Assembly: GCA_963716085.1 (NCBI GenBank)
Contig: OY970288.1
Span: 5,952,001-6,016,000, forward strand
DNA length: 64,000 bases
From: Persicitalea sp963716085
Lineage (GTDB): Bacteria; Bacteroidota; Bacteroidia; Cytophagales; Spirosomataceae
Direction: 5' to 3'
A program made the translations under genes and the position numbers. The notes beneath the pieces are model-generated. The model was not told the origin of the DNA and did not search any database. It saw nothing but the letters and a program-made list of their open reading frames with translations. Positions 19,255 to 28,033 of the stretch are shown piece after piece (the first letter of the stretch is position 1; every line of letters begins with the position of its first letter).

Positions 19255-19995
19255 ATGGCCTGGTACCACACCTTTTTTGAGGGCTTGCCCCAAATTGCCT
19301 GGAAGGAAAGTCAAACGGAAGAGTATACCGACTGGGAGGTGGATTTTCTGGCCGACGTGCTGGAACTCACGCCCGGCAGCAAGGTGCTGGATGTGCTGGC
19401 GGGCTACGGCCGTCACGCCCTGCCGCTGGCCAGGCGCGGCTACGAACTCACGGCCGTGGATATCTCGGAAGAGTATTGCCGGGAATTAAAACAAGCCGCT
19501 CGTGCTGAGGAGCTGTCCGTAACGATACTCCAGGGAGATTTTGACAAAATTACACTTCCCGAGAGAACATACGCCGCAGCGTACTGTCTGGGCAATAGCT
19601 TCAGCTTCTTCCCCCGGGAGGAGATGCAGCATTTTTTGAATAAAATAGCGGATCACCTGCCGACTGGCGGCTATTTCGTGGCCCACACCCAAATGCTGGC
19701 CGAAAGCGTGTTCCCCAACTTTCAGGAACGTACCTGGATGCCCGTGGGGAACGACATCACGTATCTGGCCCAGAACGAACTGGACGTTGCCCAAGGTGTT
19801 ATCCGCGCCGAACTCACTTACGCCCGAGGTAGCGAGCGCGTAACTCGCAGCATCGAGCAGTATGTATTTACGCTGGCCGAAATCTCTGCTATGATGCAGG
19901 AAGCGGGATTGACCGTCACCGAAACGTTCAGTAGCCTCGACGGTGAGTCCTTCGTGCTGGGGGACGAGCAGGCCTACCTCCTGGCAGTAAAGTAG
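19255..19995 (+). CDS. Class I SAM-dependent methyltransferase
   Basis: A 246-residue soluble protein with a Rossmann methyltransferase core: motif I VLDVLAGYGRHALPLA (about residues 43-58), then LTAVDISEEYCREL and LQGDFDKI. A lid and C-terminal beta-hairpin follow. The family includes small-molecule and cofactor methylases; the substrate cannot be told. It stands alone, convergent with the gmhA-like gene. Confidence 0.82.
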   Translation: MAWYHTFFEGLPQIAWKESQTEEYTDWEVDFLADVLELTPGSKVLDVLAGYGRHALPLARRGYELTAVDISEEYCRELKQAARAEELSVTILQGDFDKITLPERTYAAAYCLGNSFSFFPREEMQHFLNKIADHLPTGGYFVAHTQMLAESVFPNFQERTWMPVGNDITYLAQNELDVAQGVIRAELTYARGSERVTRSIEQYVFTLAEISAMMQEAGLTVTETFSSLDGESFVLGDEQAYLLAVK

Positions 19996-20016
19996 AGACA
20001 TTGCATGCAACGTCTC
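19995..20016. terminator. Short palindrome between convergent genes, possible terminator
   Basis: An almost perfect 22-bp palindrome (GAGACATTGCA / TGCAACGTCTC, one mismatch) in the 44-bp gap between the convergent methyltransferase and SIS-domain genes. It lacks a T run, so it may terminate weakly or only protect 3' ends. Confidence 0.4.
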
Positions 20017-20039
20017 ACAGGCGCCAGCCAGCCGAACAT

Positions 20040-20630
20040 CTACACGACCATCTTCTCGATCAATAACATAAAGATGTGGATGACCTTGATGTGGATTTCC
20101 TGAATGCGATCCGCGTAGCCGAAATGGGGAACGCAGATTTCTACATCCGCCAGGCCCGCCAGTTTTCCGCCATCCTTTCCTGACAGAATAACCACCTTCA
20201 TGCCTCGGTCGCGGGCGGCTTCTACGGCCCGGATGATATTGGCTGAGTTGCCGCTCGTACTCAGTCCCAGCAGCACATCGCCCGGCTGACCCAGTCCTTC
20301 CACGAAGCGTGAGAAGACAAACTCGTAGCCGAAATCGTTGCTCACGCAGCTCAGGTGGCTGGGGTCCGAAATGGCGATGGCGGGCAGGGCGCGGCGGTTG
20401 TCGCGGTAGCGACCCGTGAGTTCTTCGGCAAAGTGCATGGCATCGCAGTGCGAGCCGCCATTGCCACAAGAAATGATCTTGTGATTGCCCAAAATGGCCT
20501 CGGCCATCAGCGTAGCGGCGGCTCGAATGGCTTCGAGCTGAACAGGATCAGCCAAAAAGCTATCCAGCACCTGCCGGGCTTCGGTGAGTTCTTGCTTTAT
20601 TACGTCAAGGTGCAGGGGAGGCTCATTCAT
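20040..20630 (-). CDS. gmhA: Phosphoheptose isomerase-like SIS domain protein
   Basis: A 196-residue SIS-domain isomerase. Diagnostic stretches are ISCGNGGSHCDAMHFAEELTGRY (residues 54-76), LGLSTSGNSANI and the C-terminal EIHIKVIHIFMLLIE. GmhA converts sedoheptulose 7-phosphate to glycero-manno-heptose 7-phosphate for lipopolysaccharide inner core. Length and motifs fit. A DiaA-like role is the main alternative, less likely given the full match around the substrate loop. It lies 31 bp downstream of the GDSL lipoprotein gene on the same strand. Confidence 0.85.
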   Translation of the reverse strand: MNEPPLHLDVIKQELTEARQVLDSFLADPVQLEAIRAAATLMAEAILGNHKIISCGNGGSHCDAMHFAEELTGRYRDNRRALPAIAISDPSHLSCVSNDFGYEFVFSRFVEGLGQPGDVLLGLSTSGNSANIIRAVEAARDRGMKVVILSGKDGGKLAGLADVEICVPHFGYADRIQEIHIKVIHIFMLLIEKMVV

Positions 20631-20661
20631 ATTTGCGTCTTGTTTTTTTTAGATAAAAGAC

Positions 20662-21381
20662 TCACTTCTCCAACAATCCCTTCACTTTCGGCAAGGCTTC
20701 CTTCGCCCATAGGCCGTACATCTTGCCCGAAAAATGCAGGTCGTCTTCCGCAAACATGCTGGGGTCGCCGAGGCCCGTGCGGGAGATGGGCGTGATGTCG
20801 ATGAACAGAATGCCCGCTTTGTCGCATTCTTCCTGCGCTACGGCGTTGAAGGCGTCGATTTCGCGGGCGACTTCGGCGCGATCACTGCTTTTGCCAAAGG
20901 GCGACACGCCCCAATCGGGCGTCGAAAGGACGAAGACGCGGTTTTTGTTGCCTTTGGCAAATTTCACACTGGTATCCAGCAAATCTCTGAATTCGGTGCG
21001 GTAGCGCTCTACAGACTGGTTCCGATACTGGTTATTGACGCCGATCAATAGCGAGACCAGGCTGTATGTTTTGTTGTTTCTGGCCTGAGCAATACCCGCA
21101 CTCAGTTCGGCGGTGGTCCAGCCCGTGCGGGCGATGAGGTCGGGCGGAGCGACGGCCAGGCCGTCTTTGCGCAACATTTCGGCCAACTGCACCGACCAGC
21201 GGTCGGCCTCCGGGACGCTCTCGCCGATGGTGTAGGAGTCGCCCAATGAGAGGAAGCTGACGCCCCGTACGGAGTCGGTAGGCGCAGCCGGGTCAGGGCC
21301 GGAAGGCGTGGCGGGGGAGTCGTCGGTAGTGCAGGCCAGGCAGAAAAAGGCCAATCCGGCGATAATTGAGGATATGTTCAT
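20662..21381 (-). CDS. SGNH/GDSL hydrolase lipoprotein
   Basis: A 239-residue exported esterase-like protein. The lipobox is FFCLAC (cysteine near residue 17), followed by an acidic/proline linker. The SGNH blocks are visible: block I SLGDSYTIGE (nucleophile serine), block III GVNNQYR, block V near the C-terminus with DDLHFSGK (aspartate and histidine). It probably deacylates a lipid or acetylated sugar at the cell surface. Its start overlaps the stop of the histidine kinase gene by four bases, so the two are co-transcribed. Confidence 0.86.
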   Translation of the reverse strand: MNISSIIAGLAFFCLACTTDDSPATPSGPDPAAPTDSVRGVSFLSLGDSYTIGESVPEADRWSVQLAEMLRKDGLAVAPPDLIARTGWTTAELSAGIAQARNNKTYSLVSLLIGVNNQYRNQSVERYRTEFRDLLDTSVKFAKGNKNRVFVLSTPDWGVSPFGKSSDRAEVAREIDAFNAVAQEECDKAGILFIDITPISRTGLGDPSMFAEDDLHFSGKMYGLWAKEALPKVKGLLEK

Positions 21382-22418
21382 ACGGCTTCGGCTTTGTCGA
21401 GTTTGAAATTAAAGGTAGTGCCCTTGCCCGGTTTGGACATGACGGCAATCTTGGAACCGTGGCCGTTTAGGATGTGCTTCACGATGGCCAGGCCCAGGCC
21501 CGTACCGCCGCGATCCTTGGACCGGCTCTTTTCTACCCGGTAGAAACGCTCAAAGATCCGGTTTAGATGTTCTGCCGGAATTCCCGGCCCATTGTCACGC
21601 ACCGAGATGAGGTAGTGCTTTTTCTCTTCGTTGAAGTGAATGATGACTTTGCCGCCTTCCTTGTTATACTTCACGCCGTTTTCGATCAGGTTGCCCATAA
21701 CCTGACCGATGCGCTGAGCGTCGGCCATGACCCAGGCTTCGGTCAGCCCGTCGGGTTTTATTTTGAAAGAAACCTTACGATCGAGGGCTATTTTCTCAAA
21801 ACGGTCCAGTATTTCTTCCACAATGAGCCAAATATTCACCCGCTCGACATTCATCTTGATGGCCCCGGTCTCCATCTGCGACACGGTGACGAGGTCTTTC
21901 ACCAGGGCATCGAGTCCATCCAGACTTTTCGCCGCCTTTTTCAGGAAGCGATCGCGTACTTTTTCGTCATCCTTGGCCCCGTCGATGAGCGTGTGAATGA
22001 AGCCCTGGGCGGCAAAAATCGGCGTTTTCAACTCGTGCGATACATCAGCCAGAAACTCGCGGCGGAATTGCTCTAACTTTTTCAGCTCTTCTATCTCTTT
22101 CTGTTTCTTGGCTACGTACACAAATATCTCGTCGTTCAGGCGCTTCAGCGGGTTGTTTTCCCGTACCAGCGACTTGCGTGAGATGTCGAAGTCTTTCAAT
22201 TTCAGTTTCCTGATGGTGCGGTACATTTTGTTGACCTCGCGGTACACGATGATCTCGATGGTGTAAAGTACCAGCGCAAACGACCCGGCAAAACTCGCCG
22301 CCCCCACCACGAACATCATGCTCGTCGTCACGTCAGGCACGAACGCCAGGAACGTCGTGCTGATGGCGGCGATCAGCACCGATAAGATAAACGCGATGAG
22401 GCGGGGACTTAGGGACAC
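21378..22418 (-). CDS. PhoR-like sensor histidine kinase
   Basis: A 346-residue membrane sensor with two transmembrane helices (residues 5-25 and 33-53) and almost no periplasmic loop. A coiled linker follows, then the dimerisation/phosphoacceptor helix FLADVSHELKTPIFAAQGFIHTLI (His around residue 132). The catalytic domain has the N box (MGNLIENGVKYN), G1 (RDNGPGIP), F (FERFYRV) and G2 (GTGLGLAIV). It resembles PhoR. No response regulator gene is next to it in the window. The short loop suggests sensing within the membrane or through a partner. Confidence 0.88.
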   Translation of the reverse strand: MSLSPRLIAFILSVLIAAISTTFLAFVPDVTTSMMFVVGAASFAGSFALVLYTIEIIVYREVNKMYRTIRKLKLKDFDISRKSLVRENNPLKRLNDEIFVYVAKKQKEIEELKKLEQFRREFLADVSHELKTPIFAAQGFIHTLIDGAKDDEKVRDRFLKKAAKSLDGLDALVKDLVTVSQMETGAIKMNVERVNIWLIVEEILDRFEKIALDRKVSFKIKPDGLTEAWVMADAQRIGQVMGNLIENGVKYNKEGGKVIIHFNEEKKHYLISVRDNGPGIPAEHLNRIFERFYRVEKSRSKDRGGTGLGLAIVKHILNGHGSKIAVMSKPGKGTTFNFKLDKAEAV

Positions 22419-22591
22419 TTACTTTTAGTTGACAGTTGAGACGGGGCAGCCCGCGCTGTTGAGAGTTGATTTTTTTGGTACCGGACAAAGTTAGGTAAAA
22501 TGGCGTGATTGAATTTCCGGGGAGGAGCTACCAGCGCTCGCTTTCGGTTTTCGATAATCGGGCAATGGGCTGAATTGTGAATAATTACCGT

Positions 22592-22599
22592 TATTTTTG
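22592..22599 (+). promoter_or_regulatory. Candidate -7 promoter element for the DksA-like gene
   Basis: TATTTTTG matches the Bacteroidota TAnnTTTG element and lies 48 bp before the ATG. A TTG at 22575-22577 is closer than the usual -33 spacing, so the assignment is tentative. Confidence 0.3.
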
Positions 22600-22647
22600 C
22601 CGGAAATTTATAGGCACGACTCATTCAAATCTTAAACCTGTACCGAA

Positions 22648-23031
22648 ATGCAAGAAGAAAGAACCCGCTACTCGGGCGACGAACTCCGGGAGTTTGAGGC
22701 TTTGATCCAGGAAAAGCTCGATGGCACGATGAAGGAACTGAACTATATCAAAGGCACCCTCAGCAAGAAAAACGATAGCGGAACCGACATGACCGGCGGC
22801 ACTGCCAAACTACTCGAAGACGGAGCCGACGCCAGCGAGCGTGAAAACCTGAGCCAGTTGGCCGCCCGCCTACAAAAGTACGCCAAGCAGCTTGAGAATG
22901 CGCTGGTACGTATCAAGAACGGCACGTACGGTGTCTGTGTGGACACCGGGAGGCTTATTCCTAAGGAGCGTCTTCGTGTAGTACCCCACACCCAGCAAAC
23001 AATCGAGGCAAAACTAAAGCAAGCAAGTTAG
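22648..23031 (+). CDS. DksA/TraR-like protein with degenerate zinc finger
   Basis: A 127-residue protein with an N-terminal coiled coil (about residues 10-95) and a short C-terminal module shaped like the DksA/TraR zinc finger. The finger NGTYGVCVDTGRLIPKERLRVVPHT has only one cysteine (C97) where classical members have four, although the spacing and the IPxxRL core are kept. DksA-family proteins enter the RNA polymerase secondary channel; this one probably does so without metal, as other cysteine-poor members do. Single gene followed by a strong terminator. Confidence 0.82.
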   Translation: MQEERTRYSGDELREFEALIQEKLDGTMKELNYIKGTLSKKNDSGTDMTGGTAKLLEDGADASERENLSQLAARLQKYAKQLENALVRIKNGTYGVCVDTGRLIPKERLRVVPHTQQTIEAKLKQAS

Positions 23032-23049
23032 CGCGCCGAAATTCTGGAG

Positions 23050-23086
23050 GCGAGGGGGAACTGGGTTCGGTTCCCCCTCGCTTTTG
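23050..23086 (+). terminator. Intrinsic terminator after the DksA-like gene
   Basis: A perfect 12-bp stem (GCGAGGGGGAAC at 23050-23061, GTTCCCCCTCGC at 23070-23081) with an 8-nt loop and a following TTTT. Confidence 0.85.
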
Positions 23087-23238
23087 GCTTTTTGCCTCGC
23101 ACGGAAGGCCGAAGCGGCCGACCGTCCCTAGCAGTCGATCTACTTTTCAAATACCTACAGGACTTTCGCTTCGGCTGGGAAAAATGTGCCGCTAAGCACA
23201 GGATGTAGGTAGAAAATGCCGATTCGTTAGCTGGTCGT

Positions 23239-23307
23239 GTCCCGTACGGGACATAATAATCGACTGGGAAAGCACTTTTCTACCCATATTTGATCCCTAA
23301 TGGGATC
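23239..23307. repeat. Palindromic intergenic repeats
   Basis: A 14-bp perfect palindrome GTCCCGTACGGGAC (23239-23252) and a second hairpin GATCCC-TAAT-GGGATC (23292-23307) lie 40 bp apart in the spacer after the DksA-like gene. They resemble dispersed TCCC...GGGA repeat families of Bacteroidota spacers; membership needs a genome search. Confidence 0.5.
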
Positions 23308-23337
23308 GCATTCAAGACGGCAAGCAAAAGTCCTAAC

Positions 23338-25539
23338 CTAAAAACTTCCCCGCAGCGCTACGATGAAACTGCGCCCGGCGGCGCTCACGCCGCTGGCAAA
23401 AGTGCGATAATTGGCGTCCGTGAGGTTCTCGACCGAAGCCTGAACCGTGAAATAGGCCGCTAGGCGATACGAGGCCCGCACGTTCAGCGTGTACCAGGCG
23501 GGCATTCCGTCGGGCGTTGCACCCGACTCGTTGTCCTCGGCGTTCAGGCGGTAATCATCAATGTGCTTCCAGCCGTTGTACAGGCTGAATACCTCCGTCC
23601 GCCATTTTTTATGCTGCCACTGCGCACTTACTTTTCCGTACGAAGGCGGAATGTGATCGAGCGGTGTCTCGCTGCCGTCGGCTTCCAGTATCCGGCCTTT
23701 AGTGAGGTTATAAATCGCCTGAAACCGCCAGTTGGCGGCGGGATAAGCGTTCAGTTCCAGGCTTACGCCCTGAATGTACGCCCGCTGCTGGTTTTGATTG
23801 GCCGTCACGCGGCTGAGTCGACCATCGTACGTGACGCTGTCGCGGCCATCGAGTGTAAACGGCGCCAGCGCCAGCGCGTCACGCAACCAGGAGCGGTACA
23901 CCGTGCCGTTGAATTTCAGCACTTTCCCAAACCACTGTTCCAGTGAAACTTCGGTGTTGTAGGAATACTCCGGTTTGAGGTCGGGATTAGGAATCACGAC
24001 CAGCCCCGGCTGTGAGTCGAACACCTTGCCCAGGTCGTCCACGTTGGGGGCGCGGAAGCCCGTCGAACCCAGCAGCGATACCTTGGAAGTGCGGGAGGGC
24101 AGCCACACCAACCCCAGGTTGCCCGTAACCGCCGTGGTGTTCTGACCCGCATTCTCGAAGGGGAAGGGGAAAAATTCTTTTGAACCGAAATTAGCGTTCA
24201 GATTCACCTGACTCAGCCGGATGCCGCCGTTGAGAATCCACTGATCGCTCAGGCTCCATTGGTCGGTGGCGTAAGCAGCCAGCCAGTCCATCGTGCTGCC
24301 GCCATCAGGGTAGCGCGTGTCGGCGAGCGTTTGGGTGTTGTCTTTGATATTGGTAAAAGTAGCCCGCGAGTCCACATTATTGTGAATGTACTCCAGGCCG
24401 TAACGCAGCGTGTGATCGCCGAGCCGCTTCTGGGCGTCGGCGTTCAGGCTGTACACCGCTACCTTCTCCTTCTGACTTTTTAGTAGAGTACTGCCGAAGG
24501 AGCGGGTGTTGCGGCTTTCACCGATGCCCTGGTAAGCCGCCGTGACCTGCAGTTCGTCGTAGTACTTTTCGCCTTGCAAAGCCAGTTGGTACGAAGCCAG
24601 GAAGCGGCTTTCCGGGCCGTAATACCAGTCGCCGTAGCGCAGTGTGCCATTCCTGACCTGCGTCAGGCGGTCATAGCGCGGTACATCGCCGGTCGTGGAG
24701 AATTGCAGATTCAGCACGTGCTGCGTCCGCTCGGAGGGTTGGAAGCGGAATTTCTGAATAAAGTCAAACTGCTTGTAGCCCGTCCCGACTTGCCGATTGG
24801 GCCTGGCATTCTGCTCGATAACGTCCTGGCCGTTCACTTGTATTACATAATCGGGACGCTTGCCGAAATCAGGATAAGCGGCGCGGCGGTTGGCCCCTTG
24901 CCGCAGATCGCCAAACTCGGAGGTCGTAAACCCCGTGAGCGAGGCCCACTTTTCGCGCCCTATGTCGACGGTGACGTTGGTCGTCAGCTCGTTGTTGGCC
25001 GAGGCGTAGCGCGTCAGAATGCCCGTCTTGAATTGCGTACGGGCATTATCGGAGAGTTCCGGCATCCGGGTTTTGAAGTGTAGCACCCCGCCCAGCGCAT
25101 CGCTGCCGTACACGACGGAGTTGGGGCCGTAGAGGATTTCCAACTGTTCCAGTACATTCTGATCGATGCGCAGCACGTTTTGGAGGTGGCCGCCCCGGAA
25201 GATGGCGTTGTTCATCCGCACGCCGTCCACGACCAGCAGAATGCGATTCGCCTCGAAGCCGCGCAGTACGGGACTACCGCCGCCCGCCTGGCTTTTCTGC
25301 ACGAATACCTGGCCGCTCTGCGTCAGCACATCCGCCGAGGTTTGAGCGTTGCGGAAAGCGATTTCCGACCGTTTCACCTGCTCGATCTGGTAGGGAACGT
25401 TGCGCTTCAACTCACCAAACTTAGAGGCGGAGACAACTACCTCGTTGAGTTGCAGGGTGTCGGCAGAAATATTTTGGGCAGACAATTCAACCGACAAGAA
25501 AAGGCAGAGTACAGCGAAGACAGAAGTGCTTTTTCGCAT
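23338..25539 (-). CDS. TonB-dependent receptor, haem/haemoglobin type
   Basis: A 733-residue outer membrane receptor. I chose the ATG at 25539, which gives a proper signal peptide (MRKSTSVFAVLCLFLSVELSAQ); a longer frame to 25614 adds an unlikely leader. A TonB-box-like region (LNEVVVSASKF) is followed by the plug domain: GGSPVLRGFEANRILLVVDGVRMN and GPNSVVYGSDALGGV. The 22-strand barrel ends in an aromatic-terminated strand (FIVALRGSF). The motif set, including GFRAPNVDDLGK and NPDLKPEYS, is like haem/haemoglobin receptors. No carboxypeptidase-like N-domain is present. Iron or haem acquisition is the likely role; no Fur site is identified. Confidence 0.88.
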   Translation of the reverse strand: MRKSTSVFAVLCLFLSVELSAQNISADTLQLNEVVVSASKFGELKRNVPYQIEQVKRSEIAFRNAQTSADVLTQSGQVFVQKSQAGGGSPVLRGFEANRILLVVDGVRMNNAIFRGGHLQNVLRIDQNVLEQLEILYGPNSVVYGSDALGGVLHFKTRMPELSDNARTQFKTGILTRYASANNELTTNVTVDIGREKWASLTGFTTSEFGDLRQGANRRAAYPDFGKRPDYVIQVNGQDVIEQNARPNRQVGTGYKQFDFIQKFRFQPSERTQHVLNLQFSTTGDVPRYDRLTQVRNGTLRYGDWYYGPESRFLASYQLALQGEKYYDELQVTAAYQGIGESRNTRSFGSTLLKSQKEKVAVYSLNADAQKRLGDHTLRYGLEYIHNNVDSRATFTNIKDNTQTLADTRYPDGGSTMDWLAAYATDQWSLSDQWILNGGIRLSQVNLNANFGSKEFFPFPFENAGQNTTAVTGNLGLVWLPSRTSKVSLLGSTGFRAPNVDDLGKVFDSQPGLVVIPNPDLKPEYSYNTEVSLEQWFGKVLKFNGTVYRSWLRDALALAPFTLDGRDSVTYDGRLSRVTANQNQQRAYIQGVSLELNAYPAANWRFQAIYNLTKGRILEADGSETPLDHIPPSYGKVSAQWQHKKWRTEVFSLYNGWKHIDDYRLNAEDNESGATPDGMPAWYTLNVRASYRLAAYFTVQASVENLTDANYRTFASGVSAAGRSFIVALRGSF

Positions 25540-25603
25540 GAAATTTAGTTTTCCTAAAAACAAAATTAGCCAAACCAGCCGTCCTGCCAAATAAAAGAAA
25601 GGC

Positions 25604-27073
25604 TCACTCCACAATGCCGTTGCCCTTACGAGCGAAGGGCTTTTCTACATCGAACACGAAACCATTCACGACGGCGTAGCGCACTTTGCCGTCTTTTTTC
25701 AAAATAAAAGTGGCCGCGTCGCCCATGTCGGGCGAACCTGTCGGGGTAGTCGCTGAACGCAGAATGTGAAAAGGCTGAACGGTAAAATACAGCCCCAGCT
25801 TGCGACTGGATTCGTTGGCGACACGCAGGTAGGTGTAGCCCTGTTTCCAGAGTTCCGTGGGATCGAGCTTCGCGGCGTCGCTGATGGTTTTCAGGGTCTC
25901 GGGATAAAGCTTGCCGCGTTCCAGCGTGTAGCCCTCGGCGTCGATTTCCTCCGAGCCGTAGTGCGTCGAGAGGTCGCCATAGTCTTCTATTTTACTTTGA
26001 TAAAAAAACTTGCTGGCGTTGGCGTAGTTGACCTCGTTGCGGTTGATACCGAAGTCGGTCTTATAGGCCTTCCCGCCCACTTTCACCGTTGCGTTGCGCA
26101 CCAGCAGGTCGTAGAGGTAGCGCTCGTTTTCGGGGATTTTATAATAATCGTCGCGCGTCTCGGCGGCCAGCGAACCATCGGCCACGGCGGCCAGGCCCGA
26201 CAAGATCGCCACGAAATTGAGCTGACGGATGTACTGCTTTTCGGGATCGCCCAGGTAGCCGCCCGACTCGATGAGAATGAGCGTGGTGCCCCACTTCTGT
26301 ACGTTGTCGCCGAAGGCGCGGGGTTCGTGTTCGTCGTTGTAGCGGCCCACCTGGCCGGGGATGAAGGTCTGCAAAAGGCGATTCATGCGCACGATCATTT
26401 TCATGGACTTTTCGCGCACGTCGTTGATGTTGCGGTCGTAGTCGTAAGCCGTGGCCAGGAACGAAATCGTGGCCACGTTGCGGCTGCGCCCCGCCGAGTA
26501 GCGCGGGCTTTGGTCGTGGAGGTTGAAGCCGTATTCGGGTTTTAGGGTTTGCTGCAAGTTTTTCAGGATGCGGCCCTCGGGGGTTTGCAGGTAGAGCGCG
26601 TCGCGGTTCATGTCGATGCCCTGCGCGGTGCGGCGCTGGTAGCGCTCGGCTCCGTCGGGGTTGAGCATGGGCACGATGTACAGCGTCATACTGTCGAGCA
26701 GTTGCGTCCGTAGCGCGTCGAAATCATCATCCTTACCTTCCAGGAAATTCAGGATGTCGAAAACGGCCATCGTGGCGGTGGGTTCGTCGCCGTGCATCTG
26801 CGTCCACAGCAGCGCTTTGTGCGGGCCGCGACCCACCTTGGCCATGTCGATGGCGCGTCCCTCGAAGGATTCGCCGACGTTGGTGATTTCGTAGAGCGGG
26901 TTGTCTTTGCGCTTCGCCAGCAGGGCTTGCACGTCTTCGTGCTTGAAACGCCGTTGCGTCAGGGCGGTTTCGCGGTAAGTGGGGTAGGCGTCGTGAAGTT
27001 TTTTGGCAAGAGCAATGGGCTGGGCCGGGAGCATAAGGGGCATCAGGAAGGCGATGAGGAAAAGAGTTTTCAT
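25604..27073 (-). CDS. M14-family zinc carboxypeptidase, exported
   Basis: A 489-residue peptidase with a signal peptide (ending MLPAQ). The zinc site is HGDEPT (HxxE) with a later histidine in FNLHDQ. Substrate residues appear in NPDGAERYQRR and NRDALYL, and the catalytic glutamate is in LILIESGGYLG. The C-terminal extension (about residues 330-489) looks like a beta-rich add-on. It would trim peptides or peptidoglycan stems in the periplasm. It lies 64 bp upstream of the TonB receptor on the same strand, so they may share a transcript. Confidence 0.85.
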   Translation of the reverse strand: MKTLFLIAFLMPLMLPAQPIALAKKLHDAYPTYRETALTQRRFKHEDVQALLAKRKDNPLYEITNVGESFEGRAIDMAKVGRGPHKALLWTQMHGDEPTATMAVFDILNFLEGKDDDFDALRTQLLDSMTLYIVPMLNPDGAERYQRRTAQGIDMNRDALYLQTPEGRILKNLQQTLKPEYGFNLHDQSPRYSAGRSRNVATISFLATAYDYDRNINDVREKSMKMIVRMNRLLQTFIPGQVGRYNDEHEPRAFGDNVQKWGTTLILIESGGYLGDPEKQYIRQLNFVAILSGLAAVADGSLAAETRDDYYKIPENERYLYDLLVRNATVKVGGKAYKTDFGINRNEVNYANASKFFYQSKIEDYGDLSTHYGSEEIDAEGYTLERGKLYPETLKTISDAAKLDPTELWKQGYTYLRVANESSRKLGLYFTVQPFHILRSATTPTGSPDMGDAATFILKKDGKVRYAVVNGFVFDVEKPFARKGNGIVE

Positions 27074-27075
27074 GG

Positions 27076-27300
27076 GATGATAGGCTATCGGCAGTCAGCG
27101 GTCGGCTTTTTCTGCTTAGAGGGCGAAAGAGTAATGAATGGAACGGTTCGGCATCGTGAGCTTATTTAAAGAATCTTGCGACCTTTACGATAATCTTATA
27201 ATTCTTAAAGCTAGTTCTTTCAGACATTCTTATCAAAAGTCAACCTATCTATTGGCAAATGTAAAAAGCCCGAAGCCGATAGCCAACTGCCGATAGCCCA
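27076..27300. repeat. Inverted-arm heptamer element in a divergent promoter region
   Basis: The left arm (about 27079-27112) reads GGCTATC, GGCAGTC, AGCGGTC, GGCTTTT. The right arm (about 27266-27299) reads on the other strand GGCTATC, GGCAGTT, GGCTATC, GGCTTCG. Thus the arms are nearly complementary across about 150 bp of AT-rich sequence that must contain both divergent promoters (M14 peptidase and pseudouridine synthase). Confidence 0.65.
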
Positions 27301-27301
27301 A

Positions 27302-28024
27302 ATGAAATACAACTTCCCCGACCTCATCCTGTTTGAGGACGACGACTTCCTGGTCGTCAACAAACCTACCAACCTGGCCACCCTCGACGAGCGCACCGCC
27401 GACCGGGGCGACAGCCTGCTGCGGCTGGCCCGCGAATATAATCCCGAACTGATGGCCGCCCACCGTCTCGATAAGGAAACTTCCGGCGCATTGGCCTTCG
27501 CCAAGCACCGCGAGGCCTACCGTCACCTGGCCATGCAGTTCGAGGCCCGCGAGGTCACCAAGCGCTACCACGCCATCACCATGGGTATGCACGAGTTCGA
27601 CAGTGTGTCGGTGTACTTGCCCATTTTACAACTAAAGAACGGCACTGCCGTCACCATCGACCGCCAAAAGGGCAAGGTAGCGGAAACGATTTTCAATACT
27701 ATGAAAATCTACAAAGGCTACACGCTGGTAGAGTGCATCCCCATCACGGGACGGATGCACCAGATCCGCATTCACCTCTCTTGCCTGAAAGCCCCCATCG
27801 TCAACGACCCGCAGTACGGCGGCGAACCGATTTTTTTATCCAAAATAAAAAGGAAATTTAACCTGAAAGCAGGCACCGAGGAGCAGCCGCTCATCCAACG
27901 CGTAGCGCTGCACGCGCACTCGCTGTCGTTTTTCCTGATGAACGGCGAGGGCGTGCAGGTGACGGCACCCTATCTCAAAGATATGGAGGTGCTGGTGAAG
28001 CAGTTGGATAAGTGGGGGGCGTAG
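27302..28024 (+). CDS. RluA-family pseudouridine synthase
   Basis: A 240-residue RNA pseudouridine synthase. The catalytic motif HRLDKETSG (aspartate near residue 60) and the family motif GRMHQIRIHLSCLKAPIVND are intact. There is no N-terminal S4 domain, as in shorter RluA-type enzymes that act on 23S rRNA or tRNA. The precise target uridine cannot be assigned. The start ATG lies directly after the right arm of the repeat element. Confidence 0.9.
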   Translation: MKYNFPDLILFEDDDFLVVNKPTNLATLDERTADRGDSLLRLAREYNPELMAAHRLDKETSGALAFAKHREAYRHLAMQFEAREVTKRYHAITMGMHEFDSVSVYLPILQLKNGTAVTIDRQKGKVAETIFNTMKIYKGYTLVECIPITGRMHQIRIHLSCLKAPIVNDPQYGGEPIFLSKIKRKFNLKAGTEEQPLIQRVALHAHSLSFFLMNGEGVQVTAPYLKDMEVLVKQLDKWGA

Positions 28025-28033
28025 AGACCTGCT

